From contig NZ_JACVAB010000001.1 in assembly GCF_014851585.1 (NCBI RefSeq), positions 682,001-746,000 of the forward strand: a stretch of DNA of 64,000 bases, written 5' to 3'. Below the pieces are notes generated by a model. The model did no database searches, had not been told where the DNA came from, and saw nothing but the letters and a program-made list of their open reading frames with translations. Positions 56,362-64,000 of the stretch are shown here, in pieces. This stretch comes from Agrobacterium sp. AGB01. GTDB lineage: Bacteria; Pseudomonadota; Alphaproteobacteria; Rhizobiales; Rhizobiaceae. The position numbers and the translations under genes were made by a program. Each line of letters begins with the position of its first letter. Position 1 is the first letter of the stretch.

Positions 56362-56970
56362 TCAGTCCGGTTTCCTACTGTCATGGCGACCATCAGCGAT
56401 TAAGGAGAACATGGCATGATCGCGCCACTCACCATTGATCTTGAGATATTCTCGCAAGAGACCTTCCCGCTGAAAGCCGGCATTTTCGAGCAACCGGATG
56501 CTTTTGAAGTTATCTGGAATACAGGCTGCCTCAATTCGGTGCAACTGTAGCCCATTGAAGATGTAGGGTATTACCAGTCTTAATGCGGCAGACATATGAC
56601 CTTGTGCCGCATATCGTTCGCCCATCCAGTATCCGATCATGCAGCTTTGCGCTGCACCTCTGCGTATGTAGCCGATTGTAAGACCGCCGAGAAGTAACAT
56701 TTCGGGCTGTTTGAAAACTAGGAGCGCTACAGCGGTGCCGGAGGAGAATTCCTGGCCGTTGCGGATTACCCGCGTTCTGAAAGAACCTTCTGTTAACTCA
56801 TCTGGCCGCCAAGTCGGTTCCCACGGTTGCAGAAACCGACGACTTTCAGAGCGTAGCCCGTGCCATTGCCGAAAATCCGAATATTGCGGCAGGCGCAGCA
56901 AATAGGACGAATCGCGAATTTCCGGTTTGTCGCCGTTTCGTGAGAAAAAACGCAACATGGCTCGGCTCAT
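56362..56970 (-). CDS. GNAT family N-acetyltransferase (RimJ-like)
   Basis: A 202-residue acetyltransferase resembling the ribosomal-protein alanine acetyltransferases RimJ/RimL. The acetyl-CoA fold is seen in IGYWMGERYAAQGHMSAALR (about residues 115-134), LHRIEAACIPDNFKSIRLLE and AGFQREGLLREYLKINGEW. The substrate cannot be read. It lies between the M16 peptidase and the GGDEF-EAL gene on the same strand, an arrangement I recall as common in rhizobia. Confidence 0.88.
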   Translation of the reverse strand: MSRAMLRFFSRNGDKPEIRDSSYLLRLPQYSDFRQWHGLRSESRRFLQPWEPTWRPDELTEGSFRTRVIRNGQEFSSGTAVALLVFKQPEMLLLGGLTIGYIRRGAAQSCMIGYWMGERYAAQGHMSAALRLVIPYIFNGLQLHRIEAACIPDNFKSIRLLENAGFQREGLLREYLKINGEWRDHAMFSLIADGRHDSRKPD

Positions 56971-57021
56971 TCAATTCCCCGTTACGACCATCGCCTCCTG
57001 ATCGTTGTCAGGGGCGTCAAC

Positions 57022-58320
57022 CTAGGCATTTGCTTTTTTCTGTAAGTGCTGCGGTGCTGAGAGGGCAGCGGAGATATCGTCCATGGACGCGAGATTTTCC
57101 AACGGGCCGATGGCAGACAGTGTCGGAGCCTTGTCGAAGAACAGGCGTCCGGCAAGATCCGTCAATCGCTCGGTGGTGATGTCACGCAGGCGCTGCATCA
57201 TCTCGTCATTGGGGATGGGCCGACCATAAAGCATCATCTGCCGTGCAATCTGTCCGGCACGGGCGGCAGGGCTTTCCTGACCCATCAGCAACTGCGCACG
57301 AATCTGGGCCCGGGCACGCTCGATTTCCTGATTGTGGATTTTATCAGAAGACTTGCGAAGCTCCTCCAGAATAACTGGAACCAGTTCCGGCAGATCGTTT
57401 GCGCCTGTTGCTGCGTGGATGCCGAAAATGCCGGTATCGGAAAAGCCCCAGTGGAACGCATAAACCGAATAACACAGACCGCGATATTCGCGCACTTCCT
57501 GAAACAGTCGCGAAGACATTCCGCCGCCCAGAATATTGGCGAGAATTTGCGAGCAGTAGAAATCACGGGCGTGGTAGGCTTTGCCTTCAAAACCGAGCAA
57601 CACCTGCGCATCCATCAGGTCGCGCGTTTCGCGGATTTCACCGCCGGTGTAGATCGCCTTCTGCATGACAGGCAGCGCATTCGGTGTCTGCGGCAGGCTG
57701 GAGAAGCGCTGCTCGACCTGCTTGACAAATGTTTCGTGGTCAACGCCACCGGCAGCAACGACGAAAATACGGTCCGTCGTGTAGTTGCGGGAAAGATATG
57801 CGCGAATTTGTGAGGTGGTAAACGACTGGACCGTCTCAGGTGTGCCAAGAATTGGCCGGCCGATGGTCTGATCTTTATAGGCAACGCCGGAAAAATTATC
57901 GAAGATCACGTCATCGGGAGTGTCGGTGGCAGCGCCGATTTCCTGCAGAATGACGTTTTTCTCGCGCTCCAGCTCGTCTTCCTCAAACGAGGATTCTGTC
58001 AGGATATCAGCCAGAATGTCCACTGCGAGCGGGACATCGTCCTTCAGGACGCGGGCGTAATAGGAGGTGGTCTCTGTCGATGTTGCGGCGTTGACTTCAC
58101 CGCCTACGTTTTCAATCTCTTCCGCAATCTGGCGGGCTGTGCGTCTCGCCGTGCCCTTGAATGCCATGTGCTCAAGAAGGTGAGCAATGCCATGCTCATT
58201 ATCGGTTTCATTGCGTGAACCCGATTTGATCCAAACCCCGAGGGCCACACTCTCAATGTGTGGCATGCGCTCGGTTACGACCGTCAACCCGGACGCAAGC
58301 CGGGTTACTTGAACATTCAT
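57022..58320 (-). CDS. M16 family zinc peptidase (processing-peptidase-like)
   Basis: A 432-residue insulinase-family protease. The inverted zinc motif is in AHLLEHMAFKGTARRTA (HxxEH, about residue 45), followed by the downstream Glu in FEEDELEREKNVILQEIG. The C-terminal half has GGGMSSRLFQEVREYRGLCY. Related to mitochondrial processing peptidase beta. The substrate in bacteria is unknown. It follows thrC by 20 bases. Confidence 0.93.
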   Translation of the reverse strand: MNVQVTRLASGLTVVTERMPHIESVALGVWIKSGSRNETDNEHGIAHLLEHMAFKGTARRTARQIAEEIENVGGEVNAATSTETTSYYARVLKDDVPLAVDILADILTESSFEEDELEREKNVILQEIGAATDTPDDVIFDNFSGVAYKDQTIGRPILGTPETVQSFTTSQIRAYLSRNYTTDRIFVVAAGGVDHETFVKQVEQRFSSLPQTPNALPVMQKAIYTGGEIRETRDLMDAQVLLGFEGKAYHARDFYCSQILANILGGGMSSRLFQEVREYRGLCYSVYAFHWGFSDTGIFGIHAATGANDLPELVPVILEELRKSSDKIHNQEIERARAQIRAQLLMGQESPAARAGQIARQMMLYGRPIPNDEMMQRLRDITTERLTDLAGRLFFDKAPTLSAIGPLENLASMDDISAALSAPQHLQKKANA

Positions 58321-58340
58321 TTTAACGTCTTTCCGCGTCT

Positions 58341-59738
58341 CTATTCCTTGGCGCGCGCATGTTTGCCGATAAAGGTTTCAACGGCTTTAAGGTCGGCCTC
58401 AAGAATTTCGAAACGCTCCTCCCGGTTCATAAGATCAGCGAGCCATGATGGAAGGGCCGGATCGATTGCGCAAGCGGATTTTACAGCCGCCGGAAATTTT
58501 GCTGGATGAGCAGTGGCCAGCGTAACCATCGGGCTGCGTGGCTTTTCATGCTTTTTCGCCACAAAAACGCCGGTTGCTGTGTGCGGATCCAGCAAATAGC
58601 CAGTTTCCTGCAGGGTGTCGCGAATGGTTGCTGCAACCTGCTTTTCGGTTGCACGGCCTGCGCGGAAGTCGCGACGAATAAACTTCATAGCTTCTTCTGG
58701 AATTTCAAAAGAGCCGGACTGCTTGAGACCATCCATGGAATTGCGCACGGCACGCGCATCGCGGTCATAGGCTTCAAACAGCAGGCGCTCGAAGTTCGAG
58801 GAAATCTGGATATCCATCGAAGGCGAGGTGGTCGCCTTCACGCCACGCATTTCATAACGGCCAGTCTTCAGCGTGCGCGCCAGAATGTCGTTGTCGTTTG
58901 TGGCGATGACCAGACGATCGATTGGCAGGCCCATTTTCTTGGCGACGTAGCCTGCGAAAATGTCACCGAAGTTGCCTGTTGGTACGGTGAAGGACACTTT
59001 GCGATCCGGAGAGCCCAGCGTCAGTGCCGAAGTGAAATAATAAACCACCTGCGCCATGATGCGCGCCCAGTTAATGGAATTGACGCCGGACAGTTTGACG
59101 GTGTCGCGGAACTTGGCGTCATTGAACATTTCTTTGACGAGATTCTGGCAGTCGTCGAAATTGCCGTGAACGGCAATGGCGTGCACGTTCGATGCGGTCG
59201 AACTGGTCATCTGGCGCTGCTGCACTGGCGAAACCTTGCCGTGCGGGAAGAGGATGAAGATGTCTGTACGTTCGCGGCCGGCAAACGCGTCGATTGCGGC
59301 GCCACCAGTGTCGCCGGATGTGGCGCCAACAATAGTCGCTCTTTGATCGCGCTGCGTAAGGGCGTAATCCATCAGGCGACCGATCAGCTGCATGGCGACG
59401 TCCTTGAACGCCAGCGTCGTGCCGTGGAAAAGTTCAAGCACGTAGGAGTTGGGACCGGTCTGCACCAGCGGAGCAACGGCTGGATGTTTGAACGTGGCGT
59501 AGGCCTCGTCTATCATCGCGCGGAAATCATCAGCCGGAATTTCGCCGCCTGTAAAACGGTAAAGCACTTCAAAGGCGATTTCCTGATAGGACTTTCCGCG
59601 CAGCGCACGAATTTCCTTTTTGCTCATCGACGGCCATTTACGCGGCACATACAGCCCGCCGTCGCGTGCCAGACCGGCAAGCAATACATCGCAAAAACCC
59701 AGCGAAGGGGCTTCGCCCCTGGTCGAAACATATTCCAC
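58341..59738 (-). CDS. thrC: Threonine synthase
   Basis: A 465-residue PLP enzyme converting O-phosphohomoserine to threonine. The PLP lysine is in TTLAFKDVAMQLIG (about residue 113), and the phosphate-binding loop is GATSGDTGGAAIDAF (about 143). GNFGDIFAGYVAKKMGLP completes the signature. It leads the minus-strand run thrC, M16 peptidase, GNAT, GGDEF-EAL. Homoserine kinase, the preceding enzyme, is encoded at 47929. Confidence 0.95.
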   Translation of the reverse strand: MEYVSTRGEAPSLGFCDVLLAGLARDGGLYVPRKWPSMSKKEIRALRGKSYQEIAFEVLYRFTGGEIPADDFRAMIDEAYATFKHPAVAPLVQTGPNSYVLELFHGTTLAFKDVAMQLIGRLMDYALTQRDQRATIVGATSGDTGGAAIDAFAGRERTDIFILFPHGKVSPVQQRQMTSSTASNVHAIAVHGNFDDCQNLVKEMFNDAKFRDTVKLSGVNSINWARIMAQVVYYFTSALTLGSPDRKVSFTVPTGNFGDIFAGYVAKKMGLPIDRLVIATNDNDILARTLKTGRYEMRGVKATTSPSMDIQISSNFERLLFEAYDRDARAVRNSMDGLKQSGSFEIPEEAMKFIRRDFRAGRATEKQVAATIRDTLQETGYLLDPHTATGVFVAKKHEKPRSPMVTLATAHPAKFPAAVKSACAIDPALPSWLADLMNREERFEILEADLKAVETFIGKHARAKE

Positions 59739-59945
59739 GAGATGGTCCCTTGTCGTAAGCAGTCAGGTCGCCGAAGCAAAACAGATATGGTGGTATTCAG
59801 TGATGCTGAGGAAAATTCAAGCAAATCCGAACAGGCCAATCGATTTTTTCCGACGTCGCTGCTATAGACCATCGCCAACTGGCGTGAAAGGCCGTTAAAC
59901 AGGTTCTCCGGTACACCTCGGAGGCAGTGTAGAGGATTGAACAGA

Positions 59946-60515
59946 GTGTCAGGTCATATTTTGCGTTTATCCGCCGCCATGTCGCTGCTGGCTATCGTTG
60001 CCGGATGCAACTCTTCCAGCCCATCGGAAGCGCTCGGCATCGGCGAAACCGGCGGCAGTGCAACCCCGGCAGCCGCAGCTGTTACGCCGGTTGTGCAGGC
60101 AAACTGCCCCAAGGTAACGGTTCTCGATAGCAATGCCGTGCATCGCGTTTATGCGCGCGGCGCCAAGGATAATCCGGAACAACTGGTTTATCAGGCGTCA
60201 TTGGCTGACAGCACCCGCGCCTGCACGATGAACATGGACACATTGACTGTGAATGTTTTGGTGCAGGGCCGAATCGTTCCCGGTCCACAGGCAAAGCCAG
60301 GTGCGGTGACATTGCCAATTCGCGTCTCTGTAAAAGATGGCGACGGTGAAATTTTCTCCGAGGTAACGCAGTTCCCGGTCAATATTGCGGCTGATGGTGG
60401 CGCACAGTTCATCTTCAACAATGACCATGTTGCCATTCCAAATGGCCCTGGCGGTGCACCAAAGACTGTAAACGTCTTCGTCGGCTTCGATGATGGTGTG
60501 AAAAAGAAGAAGTAA
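59946..60515 (+). CDS. Exported hypothetical lipoprotein
   Basis: About 189 residues. The N-terminus LRLSAAMSLLAIVAGCNSSS has a lipobox ending AGC, so it should be lipidated. The mature domain is beta-rich (KVTVLDSNAVHRVYARG, LTVNVLVQGRIVPGPQAKPG, FNNDHVAIPNGPGGAPKTVN) and ends in a Lys run. I do not recognise a named family. Start: GTG at 59946 has AGAGGA nine bases upstream; TTG at 59937 is possible. Divergent from thrC, and ends before a shared terminator. Confidence 0.75.
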   Translation: MSGHILRLSAAMSLLAIVAGCNSSSPSEALGIGETGGSATPAAAAVTPVVQANCPKVTVLDSNAVHRVYARGAKDNPEQLVYQASLADSTRACTMNMDTLTVNVLVQGRIVPGPQAKPGAVTLPIRVSVKDGDGEIFSEVTQFPVNIAADGGAQFIFNNDHVAIPNGPGGAPKTVNVFVGFDDGVKKKK

Positions 60516-60570
60516 CGACTGGCTGGCCCGTCAGCGTAAATCTGCTTTAGTCGGGTGGCAAGGTTTTGAA

Positions 60571-60612
60571 AAATGGGCGGAAGAACAACGTGTTCCTCCG
60601 CCCATTTTCTTT
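60571..60612. terminator. Bidirectional terminator lipoprotein / HAD gene
   Basis: AAATGGGCGGAAGAAC pairs with GTTCCTCCGCCCATTT (one bulge) and is followed by TCTTT on the plus strand. It lies between two convergent genes. Confidence 0.85.
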
Positions 60613-60613
60613 A

Positions 60614-61303
60614 TCAGGAAATGCCGCCCCAATCGGACAGCGCTGCAACGACAGCCGGCAGGTCCATCATGCGGGCGATGACGGTTTCTGCGCCCGCATC
60701 GGTCAGCTTGTCAGCGTGGCCTGGGTAGGTGTGCGAGGCGCCGGTAAAGCCGATAACACGCATGCCAGCCGCTTTTGCCGCATGAACGCCGTGAACGGAA
60801 TCCTCGACAACAACGGTCTTGGATGGCGAGACATTAAACTGGCTGGCGCCGTGCAGGAAAATATCCGGTTTCGGTTTTACCCTGTCCGGACCAAGGTCTT
60901 TGGCCGAATAGATATGCGGATCGAAATAAGGCTTCAGGCCGACTTTGGTCAGCATCATGTCCAGACGCTTGCTGCTGGAATTGGAGCAAATGCAGCGCTG
61001 CAGCGTCAGGCGCGCCAGCGCAAACTTGACGCCTTCGATGACTTTGACGTCGCGCTGTAGGCGGGCATCCAGCAGCTTTTCCGATTTGTCGAGCAGCGAT
61101 GCCGACAGCGGTATGCTTGCTTCACGCTCAACAGCCAGCAGAATATTGTGCCATGTCATGCCGGCAAAACGTTCGCCCATCTCTTCCACGGTAATCGGAT
61201 AGCCTGCATCTGTCAGAAGTGCGGATTCGACCTGCGCGGCAATGATTTCGGAATCGACCAGCACGCCGTCACAGTCAAAAATGATAAGGTCGAAGGCGCT
61301 CAT
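60614..61303 (-). CDS. HAD family hydrolase (phosphoglycolate-phosphatase-like)
   Basis: A 229-residue haloacid-dehalogenase phosphatase. Motif I is FDCDGVLVDSE at the N-terminus, motif II is CSNSSSKRLD near residue 112, the Lys lies in DRVKPKPDIFLHGA, and motif III is VVEDSVHGVHAAKAAGM. An alpha-helical cap is inserted after motif I. Its sugar-phosphate substrate is not identifiable. Divergent from bioR with about 110 bases between the starts. Confidence 0.9.
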   Translation of the reverse strand: MSAFDLIIFDCDGVLVDSEIIAAQVESALLTDAGYPITVEEMGERFAGMTWHNILLAVEREASIPLSASLLDKSEKLLDARLQRDVKVIEGVKFALARLTLQRCICSNSSSKRLDMMLTKVGLKPYFDPHIYSAKDLGPDRVKPKPDIFLHGASQFNVSPSKTVVVEDSVHGVHAAKAAGMRVIGFTGASHTYPGHADKLTDAGAETVIARMMDLPAVVAALSDWGGIS

Positions 61304-61416
61304 CTGCGCTCCTTTCAGAATAACAAATCGCGGCGCTTTTAGACCATGCGGCGGTTAAGCTCAACCTGCTTGCTTTTGTTGCTCGACAAGCTCTGCACCG
61401 CATTCTATGGGAAAGC

Positions 61417-62097
61417 ATGGCTCCTAAAGAACCCCGCAAGCCGGATGATACAATCGCGGCGCGTATCGCACGCAGTCTCGGCGACCGGATCGTTCGTGGT
61501 GAATTGTCGCCGGGTGAGCGGCTGCGGCAGGATCATATTGCTGAAGAGTTCGGTGCCAGTCACGTCCCTGTGCGTGAGGCTTTTCGGAGGCTTGAAGCGC
61601 AAGGGCTTGCCATCAGCCTGCCGCGACGCGGCGTAAGGGTTGCAGATTTCGGTCTGAACGAAGTCCGCGAAGTTGCTGAAATGCGCGCGGCTCTCGAGGT
61701 TCTGGCCTTGCGACACGCCATTCCGCACATGACTGCCGCCATTCTTGATGAGGCTGAGGCCGCAACGGCCGAAGGCGACAGCGCGGCGGATGTGCGAAGC
61801 TGGGAGGCGGCAAACCGGCGCTTTCACCGGTTGATCATAACGCCTTGCGGCATGCCGCGATTGCTTGAAACGATCGACGGGCTGCATGCGGCGAGCGCGC
61901 GTTTCCTGTTTTCCGCTTGGCGTGCCGGATGGGAGCGCCGTACAGACCATGACCATCGCGCTATCCTGAATGCCTTGCGTTCTGGCAGGGGAGAGGAAGC
62001 TGTGCGTATTCTCGATGGTCACGTGCAATGGATTGGCCGAACCGCAATACGCACACCAGCCGGCTCCACGAAGGATGCCTTTGCTATCGTCGGATAA
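61417..62097 (+). CDS. bioR: GntR/FCD family regulator, probably the biotin repressor BioR
   Basis: A 226-residue regulator. The winged helix-turn-helix is near the N-terminus (RIVRGELSPGERLRQDHIAE, FGASHVPVREAFRRLEAQG), and the C-terminal FCD ligand domain follows (EMRAALEVLALRHAI, ANRRFHRLIITPCG). The identification as BioR rests on context: two perfect TTATMKATAA operators lie immediately downstream, before a biotin transporter gene. BioR is known as the alphaproteobacterial repressor of biotin synthesis and uptake genes. ATG at 61417 has GGGAAAG upstream. I find no box before bioR itself. Confidence 0.85.
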   Translation: MAPKEPRKPDDTIAARIARSLGDRIVRGELSPGERLRQDHIAEEFGASHVPVREAFRRLEAQGLAISLPRRGVRVADFGLNEVREVAEMRAALEVLALRHAIPHMTAAILDEAEAATAEGDSAADVRSWEAANRRFHRLIITPCGMPRLLETIDGLHAASARFLFSAWRAGWERRTDHDHRAILNALRSGRGEEAVRILDGHVQWIGRTAIRTPAGSTKDAFAIVG

Positions 62098-62099
62098 AA

Positions 62100-62109
62100 T
62101 TATAGATAA
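62100..62109. promoter_or_regulatory. BioR operator, site 1
   Basis: TTATAGATAA, an exact match to the BioR palindrome TTATMKATAA, three bases after the bioR stop and 178 bases before bioY. Confidence 0.75.
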
Positions 62110-62249
62110 TTTTATTTCCGCGTAATTCACTGTAAATAAAGCCATTTATTGAAATATCTCCACAGCCTCCTGGTGAAGGTGCGTGCTATTTTTCAAGTTT
62201 TGAAGATTCCATTTGGTTCTTGGACGGTTTGATCCTTATAAATTCAGAA

Positions 62250-62259
62250 TTATCTATAA
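62250..62259. promoter_or_regulatory. BioR operator, site 2
   Basis: TTATCTATAA, again an exact match to TTATMKATAA, 18 bases before the bioY start and overlapping a possible -10 or transcription start. The sites are 150 bases apart centre to centre. Confidence 0.85.
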
Positions 62260-62277
62260 TTTTGAAAAGGAAAGATA

Positions 62278-62853
62278 ATGTCAGGAAAAGTATCTGCTTT
62301 GAACGGTCGACTTATCGATAATCTCGAAAAGACTCTGTTTGGGAAAGTCGTCCTCGTGGTTGCCGGCACGCTGGTGTTGGCAATCGCATCACAGATTTCG
62401 GTGCCCATGGTCCCTGTGCCAATCACCATGCAGACATTTGCTGTGACGATGATTGGAGCGCTTTATGGATGGCGATTGGGCGGGCTGACAGTTTTGGCAT
62501 GGCTCGCTGAGGCGATGGTCGGTTTTCCCGTTCTTGCCGAGTTCAAGTCGGGCATTGCACCCTTCATGGGGCCGACCGCAGGATACCTCGTGGCATTTCC
62601 GCTAATGGCGATATTTGTCGGTTTCCTCACTGAAAAGGGCATATCGGCCAATCGGTTGTTTGCCGGCTTTTCATTGCACCTTGCCGCGAACCTGCTTTGC
62701 CTGCTCTTGGGATGGATGTGGCTGGCACAGGTGATCGGCGCTGAAAAAGCCTGGATCGCCGGTGTTGTACCATTCCTGATCGGCGCGGTCCTTAAATCTG
62801 CTCTGGCAGCAACGCTGCTCAAGGCAACCATAGGCCGGGTAAAGACCTCTTGA
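62278..62853 (+). CDS. bioY: Biotin transporter BioY, solitary copy controlled by BioR
   Basis: A 191-residue membrane protein. BioY features: an N-terminal helix, SVPMVPVPITMQTFAVTMIG (about residues 42-61), YGWRLGGLTVLAW, FMGPTAGYLVAFPLMAIFVG and a late LHLAANLLCLLLGWMWLA. No bioM or bioN follows, so it either works alone, as some solitary BioY do, or borrows the BioMN encoded at 23461-24797. It is distinct in sequence from the first BioY. Translation is coupled to the next gene, whose TTG start overlaps its TGA. Confidence 0.92.
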   Translation: MSGKVSALNGRLIDNLEKTLFGKVVLVVAGTLVLAIASQISVPMVPVPITMQTFAVTMIGALYGWRLGGLTVLAWLAEAMVGFPVLAEFKSGIAPFMGPTAGYLVAFPLMAIFVGFLTEKGISANRLFAGFSLHLAANLLCLLLGWMWLAQVIGAEKAWIAGVVPFLIGAVLKSALAATLLKATIGRVKTS

Positions 62854-63302
62854 GTATACGTCTGCGCGGGCATCATCTGCTCTGCATGTTGACCTTTGTC
62901 GGTGAGGGCTACACGACGGCCTTCACCGATAATTATCGCAAAATCGCCAAACGGCTGTCTGCCGGTGAGACAATCGAGATTGTCGATGGACCGGACGATA
63001 TATGCCAGCCCTTGCTCTGCAGTCAGGGCGCGCATTGTTACAAGGAAAGTGTCGTGCAGCGCGATATTGCTGCATTGGATGCGGTTGGGCGGTTGCTCGG
63101 GAAAACACTGTTGATTAGTGATACGCTGAAACCCGACCACGTGTTTCTGTCACGTTTGCGGTTGGCATTTTCACACAATTCGATTCGCAAAGCCTGCCAT
63201 GATTGCGAATGGAGTTCGCTTTGTGACAAGGTTGCCGCCTCCGGTTTCAAGGGCGTGAAAATCATCTCTGAAACCGTCGAACCCGCTGCGTGCCATGGTT
63301 AA
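62850..63302 (+). CDS. DUF1284 protein (Cys-rich, possible iron-sulfur protein)
   Basis: A 150-residue soluble protein of the uncharacterised DUF1284 family, starting IRLRGHHLLCMLTFVGEGYT. Cysteines fall in two groups: residue 12 with DICQPLLCSQGAHCYK near 51-66, and CHDCEWSSLCDKV near 112-124, spacing suggestive of a metal or Fe-S site. It starts with TTG at 62850, its TG shared with the bioY TGA stop, so it should be translated together with BioY and fall under BioR. What it does for biotin use, if anything, is unknown. Confidence 0.82.
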   Translation: MSIRLRGHHLLCMLTFVGEGYTTAFTDNYRKIAKRLSAGETIEIVDGPDDICQPLLCSQGAHCYKESVVQRDIAALDAVGRLLGKTLLISDTLKPDHVFLSRLRLAFSHNSIRKACHDCEWSSLCDKVAASGFKGVKIISETVEPAACHG

Positions 63303-63358
63303 TGGCACGCTCGCTTCTTCTATTTGTCACACTGCGATGACCAACTGAATACAAATGA

Positions 63359-64000
<642 letters not shown>

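Noticed and set aside
58506-59867. Long plus-strand ORF (453 codons) opposite thrC
   Set aside because: It is a shadow of the thrC frame; composition is Arg/Gly/Gln-rich without a recognisable domain, and thrC on the other strand is certain.

Overview
This window looks like a core chromosomal segment of a Rhizobiaceae bacterium (Alphaproteobacteria, Hyphomicrobiales; the Agrobacterium/Rhizobium clade is my best guess). I infer this from protein families largely restricted to that order (BA14K-like proteins, DUF1217, DUF1344, IalB, RT0821/Lpp0805-type lipoprotein, a CcrM methyltransferase), from a ctaC-ctaD-ctaB-coxF-ctaG-ctaE operon, from BioR-type operators and EcfG-type promoters, and from two intergenic palindromes of the kind scattered through rhizobial genomes. 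The GC content appears moderate. I see no tRNA, rRNA, CRISPR array, insertion sequence or prophage. The window starts inside a MipA/OmpV outer-membrane gene and ends inside ccrM.

Layout. 1-13.9 kb: MipA/OmpV (partial), ubiA, DUF6101, a large repetitive DUF1217 protein, an FAD-linked oxidase with a Sua5-type threonylcarbamoyl-AMP synthase, an unrecognised protein, a Rieske oxygenase plus its flavin/[2Fe-2S] reductase (stachydrine/glycine-betaine demethylase type), two BA14K-like surface proteins and an enoyl-CoA hydratase. 13.9-24.8 kb, mostly minus strand: bioM-bioN-bioY, histone-deacetylase-like amidohydrolase, xseB, pirin, dxs, then (past an oppositely oriented chemotaxis receptor) tlyA and an RlmD-like RNA methyltransferase. 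24.9-39.8 kb: YcaQ-like glycosylase, aroC-ribB (RibB with a degenerate GTP-cyclohydrolase domain), a CHASE-PAS-GGDEF-EAL protein, J-domain protein-fabI-phosphatase, pdxH, GrpB-like protein, tldD, ialB. 40.1-49.3 kb, plus strand: the aa3 cytochrome oxidase operon with its heme-O synthase and assembly factors, DUF983, SURF1, ispH, thrB, rnhA. 49.4-60.5 kb: small stress and redox proteins (Dabb, peroxiredoxin, DsbD-like, YqgE, CsbD), a metallopeptidase, a second GGDEF-EAL protein, acetyltransferase, M16 peptidase, thrC, a lipoprotein. 60.6-64 kb: HAD phosphatase, the biotin regulator bioR, a second bioY, DUF1284, and ccrM.

How the genes connect. Two biotin-uptake loci sit about 38 kb apart: a complete ECF transporter (bioMNY) without a visible BioR box, and a solitary bioY beside bioR, with two perfect BioR operators between them. 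Isoprenoid precursor supply (dxs, ispH), quinone and heme prenylation (ubiA, ctaB) and the aa3 oxidase they serve are all present. thrB and thrC both lie here but apart. Two promoters match the EcfG general-stress consensus exactly in both elements, one before the first BA14K gene and one before csbD.

Most of the window is ordinary housekeeping DNA. I found no convincing wholly new multi-gene system. The best leads are the bioR/bioY/DUF1284 cluster with its dual operators, the palindromic leader of fabI, mutually exclusive hairpins between ctaD and ctaB, a hairpin leader before the DUF6101 gene, and the repeat-built DUF1217 protein.
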